Source: Ardenticatena sp.
GTDB taxonomy: Bacteria > Chloroflexota > Anaerolineae > Ardenticatenales > Ardenticatenaceae
DNA length: 64,000 nucleotides
Direction: 5' to 3'
Assembly (NCBI GenBank): GCA_015487975.1
Contig: WFOS01000073.1
Location: forward strand, 1 to 64,000
Shown: positions 35,582 through 46,413 of the stretch, one piece after another
Position numbering within the stretch: position 1 is the stretch's first letter
Layout of the letters: the number at the start of each line of letters is the position of its first letter
Notes under the pieces: model-generated
Database searches by the model: none
The model's input: only the letters and a program-made list of their open reading frames with translations
What the model was told of the DNA's origin: nothing
Position numbers and translations under genes: made by a program

Positions 35582-36889
35582 TTAGCGCGGCACATTGTGC
35601 CCATAGAGGGCGTTTTCCTTGGTGATGCGCTCGATACCCTTCATGTAGGGGCGCAACACTTCGGGAATCACGATGCTGCCATCTTCCTGTTGATAGTTTT
35701 CCATGATGGCAATCATCGTGCGGGGGAGTGCCAGCCCCGAACCGTTGAGCGTATGCACATATTCGGGGCGTGCCCCAGGCTCACGGCGAAAACGAATGTT
35801 GGCGCGACGTGCCTGGAAGTCCATGAAGTTCGAGCACGACGAAACTTCGAGCCACGATTGCATGCCCGGCGCCCACATTTCGATGTCGTATTTGACGGCC
35901 GCTGTAAACGAGAGATCGCCCGTCACGATTTGGACGCGGCGGTATGGCAGTCCAAGTAGCTCAGCGATTTCCTCGGCATTGCGGATGAGATCTTCGAGCT
36001 CGTCCATCGACGTTTCGGGCTTGACGAACTTCACCATTTCGACCTTGTCGAATTGGTAGAGACGCTGGATGCCGCGTACATCACGCCCGGCGCTCACTTT
36101 CTCGCGGCGGAAGCAGGGCGTGTAGGCGACATGGTAGATGGGGAGCATCTCGCCCTCGATGATTTCATCGCGATAGAGGTTCGTCACCGGCACTTCGGCG
36201 GTTGGGATCCACCAGTAATCTTCTTCGATGTCGCGGAACAAGTTGTCGCCAAACTTGGGGAGGTTGCCGGTTCCCACCAGACAATGGCCACGCACCATGA
36301 AGGGGGGATACACTTCCAGGTATCCATGCTTTTCGATATGCACATCGAGCATGAATTGAATGAGTGCCCGATTGAGCAGTGCCCCCAGCCCTTTCAACAC
36401 GAAAAAGCGCGAACCGCTGATTTTGACACCCCGTTCGAAGTCGATGATGCCCAGTTCTTCCCCCAATTCCCAATGTGGTTTGGGTTCAAAATCGAACTCG
36501 CGCTGTTCGCCCCAATACTTCACCGGTTTGTTGTCTTCTTCGCTGGGCGAAACGGGCACCGATTCGTGGGGCAAGTTGGGCACGCGCAAGAGCAGGTCGT
36601 TCAATTTGGCTTCGACAGCTTCCAGTTGGGGTTCGAGTTCTTCGATGCGGGCATTGATGGCACGCACACCTTCGATGCGTTTTTGGCGTTCTTCGGGGTC
36701 TTTGGTGCGCCCAATGGCTTTCGATTCAGCATTGCGCTGAGCACGTAGGCTTTCGATTTCGGTCAACAGTTCGCGGCGCTGGCGGTCGAGTTCTAGAATT
36801 TCGTCGATGATGTCGGTTGGCTCGAACAGTTTGCGCAGTCCTTCCTTCACGTATTCAGGATTTTCGCGGATGAGTTTCAAATCGAGCAT
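35582..36889 (-). CDS. serS: Seryl-tRNA synthetase
   Basis: [88 protein letters not shown]. Confidence 0.97.
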   Translation of the reverse strand: MLDLKLIRENPEYVKEGLRKLFEPTDIIDEILELDRQRRELLTEIESLRAQRNAESKAIGRTKDPEERQKRIEGVRAINARIEELEPQLEAVEAKLNDLLLRVPNLPHESVPVSPSEEDNKPVKYWGEQREFDFEPKPHWELGEELGIIDFERGVKISGSRFFVLKGLGALLNRALIQFMLDVHIEKHGYLEVYPPFMVRGHCLVGTGNLPKFGDNLFRDIEEDYWWIPTAEVPVTNLYRDEIIEGEMLPIYHVAYTPCFRREKVSAGRDVRGIQRLYQFDKVEMVKFVKPETSMDELEDLIRNAEEIAELLGLPYRRVQIVTGDLSFTAAVKYDIEMWAPGMQSWLEVSSCSNFMDFQARRANIRFRREPGARPEYVHTLNGSGLALPRTMIAIMENYQQEDGSIVIPEVLRPYMKGIERITKENALYGHNVPR

Positions 36890-36931
36890 GGGTTCCTCCT
36901 CGCATGTTTACGTTCGATTGCTGGTAAACGA

Positions 36932-37200
36932 ATAAAAAACGCCCACCCCTTGCAGGGCGAGCGTCTTCTCGCGGTGCCACCTGCCTTCGCTGAACCCTCA
37001 CGGGCACAGCCTCGGCGAGTCCATCGCCTGGACTCATGCGCGATAACGGGCGCACCCGGCGCCGCTTCGCCGGCCCCGTAGGCCGTTTTCGCGGGCAACT
37101 CGGGAGGGGATTCCGACGCCACCGCCACCGTCTCGCACCACCCGACGGCTCTCTGAAGACGTATGTGCGCCGTACTCGTCTCCGTCCACGTTTTTGTGAT
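36932..37200 (-). ncRNA. T-box leader (tRNA-Ser responsive) with terminator, upstream of serS
   Basis: T-box core AGGTGGCACCGCG at 36970-36982 on - strand; AGAGAGCCG..GGTGGTGCGAG stem I; TCC specifier candidate at 37103-37105; terminator ACGCTCGCCC..GGGTGGGCGTTTTTT. Confidence 0.93.
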
Positions 37201-37354
37201 CTCCATTTGTGCCGTGCATTATACGTAAGAGGGAAAATCTCTGTCAAATCTCCCCTCTCCCCCCTCCAAAACCCCTTTGACACCCATTCGTCCGTATGAT
37301 ACTATGCCCAACAGCCTGTTCCACATGTCGTTTCAAACCGCAAGTTGGCGCCAT

Positions 37355-38242
37355 ATGAGTGAATTTTTGGTTCGAGTTTGGGGCGTGCGGGGTGCATACG
37401 CGGCACCGCATTCCACTGAATTTGGGGGCATGACCCCCTGTGTTGAAGTTATCGCTGGTGAGCGTCGCCTCATTTTCGATGCTGGTTTAGGCATTATTCC
37501 CCTTGGACGGACGATTCTCCCGAATGAATTGGACGTAACCATTTTTTTGAGCCACCTGCACCGCGACCATATCGAAGGGTTTGCCTTTTTTGCGCCTTTG
37601 CGCTACCACAATACGACGGTGCGGGTCTATGGTCCGCGTGTGTTGGGGCGGGAACCGTTGCGGCCGTTTTTGGAGGCACAATTTCAACCGCCCACGTTCC
37701 CACTCTTCCTGGATGCCATGCCTGCGCGTCGTGAAGTGTACCATTTACAACATGGCAATGTCTATCGGTGGCGTCCAGATTCGGGGGTGCCAGATGTGTT
37801 CGAGCCCCCAGTGCGCCAGGCATTCGACCCAGAAGATGTGGTTGTGCGCGTGATTTACAGCACAGCACACCCTCAGGGGGTCTTTCTCTTTCGGGTGGAA
37901 TGGCAGCACCATAGTGTGGTGTATGCCACTGATTTCGAAAGCTACGCGGGCGGCGCACGGGCATTGATACGTTTTGCCGAAGGGACGGATATTTTGATTC
38001 ATGATGCCAACTACACCGACGATGAGTACATGAATCCGTATTTTTCGCGGCAGGGATGGGGGCACAGCACACCACGCATGGCTATTGAAACCGCGCAGGC
38101 GGTAGGCGCCAAGCGGGTCGTGCTGTTCCATCATGACCCCCAGCATGATGATGCCTTTTTGTTGGAGATGGAACGCCAGGCTCAAGATTGGTGGGATGGT
38201 GCCATCATGGCGCGTGAAGGTATGGTGCTGGAAGTGTGTTGA
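37355..38242 (+). CDS. MBL-fold metallo-hydrolase
   Basis: FLSHLHRDHIEGFAFF; VVYATDFES; LIHDANYTDDEY; GHSTPRMAIETAQAVGAKRVVLFHHDPQHDD. Confidence 0.9.
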   Translation: MSEFLVRVWGVRGAYAAPHSTEFGGMTPCVEVIAGERRLIFDAGLGIIPLGRTILPNELDVTIFLSHLHRDHIEGFAFFAPLRYHNTTVRVYGPRVLGREPLRPFLEAQFQPPTFPLFLDAMPARREVYHLQHGNVYRWRPDSGVPDVFEPPVRQAFDPEDVVVRVIYSTAHPQGVFLFRVEWQHHSVVYATDFESYAGGARALIRFAEGTDILIHDANYTDDEYMNPYFSRQGWGHSTPRMAIETAQAVGAKRVVLFHHDPQHDDAFLLEMERQAQDWWDGAIMAREGMVLEVC

Positions 38243-38308
38243 ACCGAGGCATAGCCCGCATCACACAGCAAACAACAGACCAAAACGACGATGAAGGAGT
38301 GAACACCT

Positions 38309-39703
38309 ATGGCTGAACAATACGACCTTTTGGTACTTGGCGCTGGCCCTGGTGGCTATGTCGCTGCTATTCGTGCTGCGCAAAATGGGCTCAAAGTTGG
38401 TTGCATTGAGCGCGAAAATTTGGGAGGGGTCTGCCTCAATTGGGGATGCATTCCCTCGAAGGCACTTATCAAAAATGCGGAATTGGTGTCGCTCATCAAC
38501 AACCGTGCGAAGGAATTTGGCTTCTCGTTCGATAATTTCGTCGCAGATTATACCAAGGCTGTTCATCGCTCGCGCCGTGTGGTCAAGCGGCTGACAGGGG
38601 GCATTGGGTTCCTCTTCAAAAAGTATGGTGTGGAACATATCCAGGGCACAGGTCGCCTGGTGGATGCTCACACCATCGAAGTGGATGGCAAGCGCTATAC
38701 AGCGAAACATATCATCATTGCAACGGGGGCACGGGCACGTACATTGCCTGGCATCGAGGTGGATGGCGAATATGTGCAGACGTACCGTGAAGCGATTGTG
38801 GACAAGCGTGTACCCAACTCAATGGTCATCATTGGCGCCGGGGCGATTGGAATGGAATTCGGGTATGTGATGAACGCCTATGGCGCTGATGTCACGATTG
38901 TCGAATTTTTGCCGCGCCTTCTGCCCCTCGAAGACGAGGACGTTTCCAAAGAAGTCGAAAAGGCGTACAAAAAGCAAGGCATCAAGTACATGACGAGCAG
39001 TAAGGTCACGTCGGTGGTGCGCGACGGCGACACGCTCAAGGTGACGGTCGAACCCGCTCAGGGGGGTGGCGAGCCGACCGTGTTGGAAGTGGAGCGGGTG
39101 CTGGTGGCGGTGGGAATTCAACCGAACACCGCGGGCATTGGGCTGGAAACGGTTGGCATTGCCACGGACGAACGTGGCTTCATCCAGATTGACGAGTACA
39201 TGCGCACCAACATTCCGCACATTTTCGCGATTGGTGATGTCACAGGGAAACTCCCGCTGGCACATGTTGCCTCTCACCAGGGAATCGTGGTTGCGGATTA
39301 CCTGGCCGGGAAGCATGTCCACACGCTTGATTACACTATGATGCCGCGGGCAACGTACTGCAACCCGCAGGTTGCCAGCATGGGGTTGACCGAACAGCAA
39401 GCTCACGAACAAGGCTATGATATCAAAGTTGGCAAATTCCCGTTCAGCGCGAATGGCAAGGCGCTGGGATTGGGCGAAGGCGAAGGATTTGTCAAAATCA
39501 TTGCCGATGCACGCATTGGCGAAATCCTGGGGGCGCACATGGTTGGCCCCGAAGTGACCGAGTTGATTGCCGAGTTCACCATTGCGCGAGAGCTGGAAAG
39601 CACACCGCTGGAAATTGCCGATGCTGTCCATCCCCATCCCACGTTGAGCGAAGTCATTGCCGAGGCCGCACTGGCGACCGAAGGCAATCCGATTCACTTC
39701 TAA
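38309..39703 (+). CDS. lpdA: Dihydrolipoyl dehydrogenase
   Basis: GGVCLNWGCIPSKALIKNAE; AIGDVTGKLPLAHVASHQG; HPHPTLSEVIAEAAL. Confidence 0.95.
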   Translation: MAEQYDLLVLGAGPGGYVAAIRAAQNGLKVGCIERENLGGVCLNWGCIPSKALIKNAELVSLINNRAKEFGFSFDNFVADYTKAVHRSRRVVKRLTGGIGFLFKKYGVEHIQGTGRLVDAHTIEVDGKRYTAKHIIIATGARARTLPGIEVDGEYVQTYREAIVDKRVPNSMVIIGAGAIGMEFGYVMNAYGADVTIVEFLPRLLPLEDEDVSKEVEKAYKKQGIKYMTSSKVTSVVRDGDTLKVTVEPAQGGGEPTVLEVERVLVAVGIQPNTAGIGLETVGIATDERGFIQIDEYMRTNIPHIFAIGDVTGKLPLAHVASHQGIVVADYLAGKHVHTLDYTMMPRATYCNPQVASMGLTEQQAHEQGYDIKVGKFPFSANGKALGLGEGEGFVKIIADARIGEILGAHMVGPEVTELIAEFTIARELESTPLEIADAVHPHPTLSEVIAEAALATEGNPIHF

Positions 39704-39721
39704 ATCAACCATTGCAGGAGG

Positions 39722-40195
39722 ATGACGATGATTCAACCCGGAGAGATGGCGCCAGATTTTGCATTGCCCGATCAGGACAAACACGTACACAAGTTGAGCG
39801 ACTATCGCGGCAAGCCGGTGGTTTTGCTCTTCTACCCGCTCGATTTCAGCCCCGTGTGCAGCAATGAAATGGCCTGTTTCCGCGATGCGTTGAGTCTGTT
39901 CAATGATTTGGACGCGCAGGTCTTTGGCATTAGCGTGGATAGTGTGTGGGCACACAAGGCATTTGCAGCACAGCAGGGAATCGAATTCCCCTTGCTGGCC
40001 GACTTCCACCCCAAAGGCGACGTGTGCAAGAAGTATGGTGTCTACCTGGAAGACAAGGGCATTTGCGACCGCGTGGTGGTCGTGATTGACCCCGAAGGTC
40101 GCGTCAGTGATGTCATTCACGTGGGGATTCCCAACATTCCCGATGTGGATCAGGTGGCCGAAGCCGTCAAGAAGGCTGCGGCTGCCACCGCCTGA
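39722..40195 (+). CDS. Peroxiredoxin (AhpC/TSA family)
   Basis: PGEMAPDFALPDQDKHVHKLSDYRGKPVVLLFYPLDFSPVCSNEM. Confidence 0.93.
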   Translation: MTMIQPGEMAPDFALPDQDKHVHKLSDYRGKPVVLLFYPLDFSPVCSNEMACFRDALSLFNDLDAQVFGISVDSVWAHKAFAAQQGIEFPLLADFHPKGDVCKKYGVYLEDKGICDRVVVVIDPEGRVSDVIHVGIPNIPDVDQVAEAVKKAAAATA

Positions 40196-40213
40196 GACGG
40201 TTCACCCGATAGC

Positions 40214-40242
40214 AAAACGCCCCGCATTGGCGGGGCGTTTTT
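40214..40242 (+). terminator. Rho-independent terminator
   Basis: AAAACGCCCCGC-attg-GCGGGGCGTTTTT. Confidence 0.85.
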
Positions 40243-40258
40243 GCGTGCGGTGGGCAGG

Positions 40259-40453
40259 CTAGCATGAGCGATTGAAGCCACAGTTGATAAGATCGTACCA
40301 GACAGTGCTTAGCGTGGTGCCAAGAAGCGAGAGTACAACAATGACCACGATGGCGACCAGCACGAGGATGAGAAGGTATTCGACGAGCGCTTGCCCTCGC
40401 TCTTCGTGCCAGGCCTGCCGCAGCGCGAAAAGGGATGGAATGAAGGGAAACAT
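40259..40453 (-). CDS. Flp/type IVb pilin-like small protein
   Basis: 64 aa, EERGQALVEYLLILVLVAIVVIVVLSLLG with G^QALVEY prepilin-type cleavage site. Confidence 0.8.
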   Translation of the reverse strand: MFPFIPSLFALRQAWHEERGQALVEYLLILVLVAIVVIVVLSLLGTTLSTVWYDLINCGFNRSC

Positions 40454-40597
40454 AAATCCTCCTGCATACCCTTCTACCTTTTCAGCATGAAAAGATGCGA
40501 AATGCTGCTCGCAAGACCAGTGTACACCACAAAACGCTATTTGTGAATAGGAGCAAACGCGAATCACTTTGCGTCTTTTCTGCATTTTCCCAACAGC

Positions 40598-42631
40598 CTA
40601 TCGTACGGCAAACGGCAACCAGGTGCGATGCCAGCGGGCTTCGGTCAGGATGCTGAACGAAAGTGTGACGTCGGTGGTTTGCACGTGCAACTGTGTGGGC
40701 TGTGTTTCGCCATCGGCGGCAGTGAAAGGCACCTGTACCGTGATGGGCACGTCTGCACTTTCGGACGGAGCCAGTGCGAGCGTAGGCGTGAGTACGTGTG
40801 TCACCCATACGTTGCTCCCAACTGAGATGGTGTAGGTGTGGGTGGTCGTATCCAAGTTGGTGATGGTGAGCGTGTGCTGTGCGCTTTCACCTGGAAAAAC
40901 GGGCGTGTCTGCTGTGAAGGCAAAACCTGTCGGTGGATAGATGTCCACAAAAACAGCCGACGGGCCCCCCCATGTGCCATCACTGCTTTGGGCTTCGATG
41001 AAAATGGTATGTCGCCCCAGTGTCCACCCATCGGTGGAAATCGTAGCGAATACCTGCTCGATGGGGGCATCGAAGATGGTATCCACGGCGGTCATGGTGA
41101 ATGTTCGAGTGCCTGTGATCCACGAAGGCGCGTCGATGCTATATCGCACTGCGGCCACAGAAGGCGGGGACGTTTGTGCCGCAGTACGGGTTGTGTCGGC
41201 TGTGGCTTCGATGCGCAAAATGTCCCCAGGTATCAGCGTGATGGTATTGGTGATGACGCCATTCAACAAGATCGAATGAACGTCGGGGCCTGCGGGTGTC
41301 TGGTATGGGCGGCGTGCGGCCTTGAAGCCGTAGAGGAGCGCCGGCAGGTTTTCGGGCAAGATGGTATTTTCGAAGTCGGTGCAGGCCTGGAAAAACGTTG
41401 TGCCGATTTCGAAGGTGTAAGCGGCGACGCCCAACTCGCCATAAGCCCAATCATCGGTGGTCCCATCGGCGATGTAGAGGCATTCAGCGGGTTGGCAGAC
41501 CGTGTAGCCCGTGTAGTAGCCGAATTTGTCGCCGAGACGGCGCAACGCTGTGGCGTTCGGCGCAGGCGCACTCGTGTAGCCCCACGGGTAGAGCACCAGC
41601 TCGCTGTAGCTATGCACGGTAATGAACAGGCCTGTGGTGTCTGGCGGGGCAGCGTCCGTATCGGCGGTGCCCCGCTGGTCAGGGAGCACCGAGGCCACAT
41701 AGTCCTGGATGGCTTGCGTTTCAGGTTCCGAGGCTGGCGCGGGACCACGGTAGGTGGACGCGCATGAATAGCCGCTCGAGCCATTGCCGCCCCACTTGAA
41801 ACTGCTGTTTCGGTTGAGGTCGGTGCCGTAGTAGGGAAAAGCGGTGCAGCCGTTGGTGTTGTTCGTGTTTTTGCGCCACAGGTACCCTGCTTCGGCCTGC
41901 TTGCGCCCGTCGGGGTTGGCTTGCGGGATGATGTGGAGCTCGCCGTAATCGAGCAGCCAGGTGATGTCGGGGTCGGTGCCATAGCGTGCTACTAGCTCTT
42001 CCACAAAGCGCATCACCAGTTCAGCGGTGGCATACTCGCGGGCGTGAATAGCGCTCATCAGTACGAATTTGAATTTGCCGCCAGGTGGTGTGAATGCCTG
42101 ATTGGTGATGACAGCGGCAAGAATATCGTAGCCGTCTGCCCCGCCTGTGGTCGTTTTCTCCCACGAATCGCCAATGTCTACCACGCGCACCAGCGAGGGG
42201 TGCGCTGCGGCCAGATCAAAGAGCGAAGTGTGTGTTTCTTCCACGGTGCGGTAGCAGGGATAGCCTGGAATGCCACTCGTTTGCCCTGCCAGAGGGCTGT
42301 TTTCTTGCTGTGCCTGGATTGTCATGTCGGGCAGAATGCGCACGGTGTAGCCTTCAGCCCGCAATTGTGTCAGCTCTTCGGGCGAAAGAAGCGCAGGAAC
42401 CTGCTGACGTTCGTGGTCCACGGTTTCGAAGAGGTCGTAGCGGGCAGCCAAGCGGTTCAGATCGTCGCGATTACGGAAATGAATCAGGGCAACAACGGGT
42501 TGGGCGAGCGGTTGGGCGGTTTCATTGGCTGGTTGGGGACGCAGGGTGTGCAGGGCTCCCAACAAGAGCACCGCCACCAGGGCGGTGCTGAGCAGGAGCA
42601 GAGCGGAAACAAGCGGGGAAACACGGGACAT
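40598..42631 (-). CDS. M14 family zinc carboxypeptidase, secreted
   Basis: MSAIHAREYATAELVMRFVEEL (HxxE), IPQANPDGR, GTDLNRNSSFKWG, FEIGTTFF. Confidence 0.92.
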   Translation of the reverse strand: MSRVSPLVSALLLLSTALVAVLLLGALHTLRPQPANETAQPLAQPVVALIHFRNRDDLNRLAARYDLFETVDHERQQVPALLSPEELTQLRAEGYTVRILPDMTIQAQQENSPLAGQTSGIPGYPCYRTVEETHTSLFDLAAAHPSLVRVVDIGDSWEKTTTGGADGYDILAAVITNQAFTPPGGKFKFVLMSAIHAREYATAELVMRFVEELVARYGTDPDITWLLDYGELHIIPQANPDGRKQAEAGYLWRKNTNNTNGCTAFPYYGTDLNRNSSFKWGGNGSSGYSCASTYRGPAPASEPETQAIQDYVASVLPDQRGTADTDAAPPDTTGLFITVHSYSELVLYPWGYTSAPAPNATALRRLGDKFGYYTGYTVCQPAECLYIADGTTDDWAYGELGVAAYTFEIGTTFFQACTDFENTILPENLPALLYGFKAARRPYQTPAGPDVHSILLNGVITNTITLIPGDILRIEATADTTRTAAQTSPPSVAAVRYSIDAPSWITGTRTFTMTAVDTIFDAPIEQVFATISTDGWTLGRHTIFIEAQSSDGTWGGPSAVFVDIYPPTGFAFTADTPVFPGESAQHTLTITNLDTTTHTYTISVGSNVWVTHVLTPTLALAPSESADVPITVQVPFTAADGETQPTQLHVQTTDVTLSFSILTEARWHRTWLPFAVR

Positions 42632-42640
42632 TGCTCTCTC

Positions 42641-45370
42641 CTACGCGTCACGTTGGACACGGCTTCCTTCGGGCCCCTTGACGACGTGCAAGCGGACGGG
42701 GAACATGTCTTTCAGTTCTTCGATATGCGTGATGACGAAGATGCGTTCGAATTCATCCTTGATGGCATTGATGGCTTCGACCAGACGTTCACGCCCCGCA
42801 GCATCTTGCGAGCCAAAGCCTTCGTCGATGAAGAGGGTTTGCAGACGTGCACCAGCACGCTGGGCAAGTAAGCGGCTGAGGGCGATACGCAAGGCAAAAT
42901 TGATGCGGAAGGCTTCGCCCCCGCTGTACATTTCGTAAGGGCGTTCACCGGCTTCATCACCAATGATGATGTCGAGCGTTTCCGCTTTGGCGTCTTTGGA
43001 GACCAAATCGCGCTGACTTTCGAGCCGCACCCACATGCGCCCATTGGTCATGATATCGAGCAGGCGGTTGGTTTCGTCTGCGATTTCGGGCAGGATGGCT
43101 TCGATGATGAGCGCTTGGACGCCCTTCTTGCCAAAGGCTTTTTGCAGCTCTTTGAAAGCATGTTGGCGTTCTTGCCACTCGGTGCGCTCTTGCTTCAACT
43201 CGTTCAGACGCTTGCGCGCTTTTTCGGCCGTTTCCAGTTTCTGTTGCGCAGCACCCAATTTGCGCTGCGCATCACTGTAGCGCTGGTGCAGGTTTTCGAC
43301 ATGTTTTCGCGCCACATTCTTTTGCTTTTCGACCTCTGGAAGGGTGCGCACCTCGTCGCGCAGCGTAGCGACGTGCGTGGCTTCGAGTTTGATCTGTTTG
43401 GTGAGGTCGGAGAGCCTGTCACGCAACGAATTGAGTAGTTCACGGTTGCTGACCAGACGTTCCTCGGCAGTTTCCAATTCGCGCAACTGTTTTTCGGCGT
43501 TGGCGAGGGTTTGGACCTGCTGGCGTACCGCTTGGTGGGCCTCTTCATCGTAGCCGAGCGTGGCAATCTGTTCATGCACCGCGGCGAGTTTGGCGCGGGC
43601 TTCGTGGGCGTAGTCTTCCTGTTCGAGACGAGTATTCAGCTCGGCAATTTCGGCTTCGACCATGTTCAGCGCTTCTCGCTCAGCGTGGGCAATGGCAGCA
43701 GCAGGGTCGTCGCTATCGAGCTGAGATTGAATTTCAGCCAGTTCGCGCTCTAAGGCGGCGAGTCGTTGTCGGGCTTCTTCCACACGGCGCAGGTTGGCTT
43801 CGGCGTTGGCGCGAGCGCGTTCCCAACGAGGACGTTCGCGTTCGATCTGTTGGCGCAACTGTTTGCCTTTTTGGGTGATGGCGTCACGTTCCTGGCGAAG
43901 GCCCTGAATGCGTTCTTCGTTGGCGGCAATGGTTCGTTCGGCCTGTTCGATTTCCAACCGCGTCTCGGCGATGACGCGTTCGCGATGTTCGGGGGCGAGC
44001 GGCTGGCGACACACGGGGCATTCTGCACCGGCCTGGCTTTCGAGCAAGCGCAGGCGCTCGTGCAGCGCCTCGATGTGCTTTTGCAGGTGCTTGTTCTCGG
44101 CTTCCAGTGTGCTGATGTCAGTTTGGTGTTGCTGGTAGAGGTCGCGCAGGCGTTCGCGTTCCTCATCCAGGGTTTTCAATTCCGCCAGTTTGGCTTCGGC
44201 TTCGGTACGTTGGGCTTCGTATGCTGGTTGTTGGGCCATCAGTTCGTTTTGGCGGTTGATTTCACGTTCCAGCGATTGGGCTTCGGCTTTGATTTTGCTG
44301 ATGGCTTCGGCGATGCGTCGGTTGAGCTCGTGCATGCGGCGTTCGAGCGCACGCAACCGATTTTCGATTTTACGTCGTTCTTCTTCGATGCGTTTTTCGA
44401 GTGCGCGTTGTTCCCGTTCGAGACGGCGCAGATGGTCGAGATTTTCGTTCCAGTGGGCTTCTTCCTTGCGGGCGGCTTGCAGTTGCGCATACCGTGCCTT
44501 GATTTCGTCGCGTTGCGCAAGCAGGCGTTCGTCGGCTTCGAGGCGTTTCTCGACCTCTTGGACACGCTTTTTCAGCGTCTCTTGCGTTGATTTCAGGGTG
44601 CTGAACGCCCGTTCCTTCTGGGTCAACTCTTCTTTTTTGCGCATGAGTGCTTCCCACTGGGTGCGCAGGCGTTCGTGTTCTTGCTCGGCAGTGCGTTTTT
44701 CATCTTGCAGGCGCTTCAATTCACCTTCGATGCGTTCCACCTCGTTGCGCAGGGCGGGAATTTGCGCGATTTCGGCCTCGATTTGCTCAATATCACGCTC
44801 GCACCGCGTCACTTCTAGCTCAGCCTGGCGGGCTTTTTCTTTGGCACGATTTTCCAATTCGTCGTACACCTGCAAGCCGAGAATATCGGCCAGAATTTCT
44901 TTGCGTTCGGAGGGTTTGCGGGTGGTGAATTCATCGGCGCGGCCCTGCAAAATGAAAGCGGAATTGATGAAAGTTTCATACGAAACTTTGAGCAGCTTGT
45001 TGATTTCGCGCTGTGTTTCACGCAATTTCGAGCCACCGATGTTCACCCAGGTTGTGCCGTTGTGCAGCTGGAATTCCAGCCGACTGAGCCCACGCCCCTG
45101 GGTGCTGCGCATGCGAATGATGCGGTAACGTTGGCCGTCCAGTTCAAATGTGAACGCCACGCGCATATCGGTCTGTCCACGTGTGATGAGGTCGTTGTCT
45201 GATTTGGCGCGGGATTTGCCCCAGATAGCCCAGGTAATGGCGTCCAGCAGGCTGGATTTGCCATGCCCATTATCGCCGATGATGGCGGCCAAGTGGATTC
45301 CCTCGAAATCAATCGTAGTATTTCCGCGGTACGACATGAAGTTCCGAAGATCCAGCGCAATGGGAATCAT
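42641..45370 (-). CDS. Rad50/SbcC-like SMC-family ATPase
   Basis: LRNFMSYRGNTTIDF...IIGDNGHGKSSLLDAITWAIWG; zinc hook CPVCRQPL; YSGGEAFRINFALRIALSRLLAQRAGARLQTLFIDEGFGSQD. Confidence 0.93.
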   Translation of the reverse strand: MIPIALDLRNFMSYRGNTTIDFEGIHLAAIIGDNGHGKSSLLDAITWAIWGKSRAKSDNDLITRGQTDMRVAFTFELDGQRYRIIRMRSTQGRGLSRLEFQLHNGTTWVNIGGSKLRETQREINKLLKVSYETFINSAFILQGRADEFTTRKPSERKEILADILGLQVYDELENRAKEKARQAELEVTRCERDIEQIEAEIAQIPALRNEVERIEGELKRLQDEKRTAEQEHERLRTQWEALMRKKEELTQKERAFSTLKSTQETLKKRVQEVEKRLEADERLLAQRDEIKARYAQLQAARKEEAHWNENLDHLRRLEREQRALEKRIEEERRKIENRLRALERRMHELNRRIAEAISKIKAEAQSLEREINRQNELMAQQPAYEAQRTEAEAKLAELKTLDEERERLRDLYQQHQTDISTLEAENKHLQKHIEALHERLRLLESQAGAECPVCRQPLAPEHRERVIAETRLEIEQAERTIAANEERIQGLRQERDAITQKGKQLRQQIERERPRWERARANAEANLRRVEEARQRLAALERELAEIQSQLDSDDPAAAIAHAEREALNMVEAEIAELNTRLEQEDYAHEARAKLAAVHEQIATLGYDEEAHQAVRQQVQTLANAEKQLRELETAEERLVSNRELLNSLRDRLSDLTKQIKLEATHVATLRDEVRTLPEVEKQKNVARKHVENLHQRYSDAQRKLGAAQQKLETAEKARKRLNELKQERTEWQERQHAFKELQKAFGKKGVQALIIEAILPEIADETNRLLDIMTNGRMWVRLESQRDLVSKDAKAETLDIIIGDEAGERPYEMYSGGEAFRINFALRIALSRLLAQRAGARLQTLFIDEGFGSQDAAGRERLVEAINAIKDEFERIFVITHIEELKDMFPVRLHVVKGPEGSRVQRDA

Positions 45371-45497
45371 GCGGCAAGCCCTCTGTGGTGTCGGTTGGTT
45401 TGGTGCGTGTGGGGTATGATAGCATGGTGACGCACTCAGTGCGAAAATATAAAACAAGGCACAGGCGAGCATGGGCCTGTGCGAAGGTGAAGATGCG

Positions 45498-46247
45498 TCA
45501 TTGCTCATCTGATGATGGCAAGCGACGCAAAGCAGCCGCGACACGCCGTGCCTGGGGCGTGTTCGCCGCCATCCAGCGGCGCAGGATGGCACGCCGTTCT
45601 TCACGTGTCAGAAAGTACGCATCGCCGACTTCACGGCGAGCACGCTGGGTCGTGTGGAAAATACTTACCGCAGCAGCGACCGAGATGTTGAGGCTTTGCA
45701 CGAAGCCGTACATTGGAATGATGAACGTGCCATCTACCAGTGCGACGGCTTCATCGCTTACGCCGTCATGCTCGTTGCCAAAAAGCAGTGCTACAGGCGT
45801 GTGCAAATCGATCTCCTGAATAGGGGTCGCGTGTTCGTCCAGACGGCTGGCCAGAACGCGATACCCACGTGCTTGCATGGCGTGGATCGCTTCTGCGATG
45901 GTGGGGTAGTGCTGCAATGAGAGCCACTTGTCGGCACCTTGCGTGACGCCCTGGCTGGGGTGCCAGCCACCGCGCCCTGCAACGATGCCGATGTTCTGCA
46001 CCCCAAACGCCTCGCACGAGCGCAAGACGGCCGCCTGGTTGTGACCATCGTCCACGGCTTCCAGCAGGACAGCGATATGGCGTGTGCGTTGGCGCAACAC
46101 GCGATCCATTTTGGAGGCCCGTTCAGGTGTGAGCAGATCCCACAGAAGGCGGTCGTTTTCGTCGAGAACGCCTTCTGCAACCAGGCGCTCGAAAAGCGCA
46201 GTGCGTTGTTCCTCGGGTGTCATACGGATTGCCTCGATTCTGCGCAT
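45498..46247 (-). CDS. SpoU/TrmH family RNA methyltransferase
   Basis: HIAVLLEAVDDGHNQAAVLRSCEAFGVQNIGIV...PVALLFGNEHDGVSDEAVALVDGTFIIPMYGFVQSLNISVAAAVS. Confidence 0.92.
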   Translation of the reverse strand: MRRIEAIRMTPEEQRTALFERLVAEGVLDENDRLLWDLLTPERASKMDRVLRQRTRHIAVLLEAVDDGHNQAAVLRSCEAFGVQNIGIVAGRGGWHPSQGVTQGADKWLSLQHYPTIAEAIHAMQARGYRVLASRLDEHATPIQEIDLHTPVALLFGNEHDGVSDEAVALVDGTFIIPMYGFVQSLNISVAAAVSIFHTTQRARREVGDAYFLTREERRAILRRWMAANTPQARRVAAALRRLPSSDEQ

Positions 46248-46413
46248 TTGCCTCTCTTGGGTGAATACTCAACATCCTACGGAAAGCTGACGGGGCGTCA
46301 ATTTTTCGAACCAAACAACTGTTTGTTTGAATTTGGCGAATTTGGAAAGTTGGCGTAGACTAAGAACGTATCCACTGGCAACCACTGCACGTCATCATCT
46401 GGGGAGGGGAAGC

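Noticed and set aside
38819-40120. 433-aa minus-strand ORF
   Set aside because: Antisense of lpdA and peroxiredoxin
45371-45604. N-terminal extension of the Rad50-like ORF
   Set aside because: Conserved Rad50 N-terminus begins at MIPIALDLRNFMSYRG (45370); upstream 78 codons look non-coding
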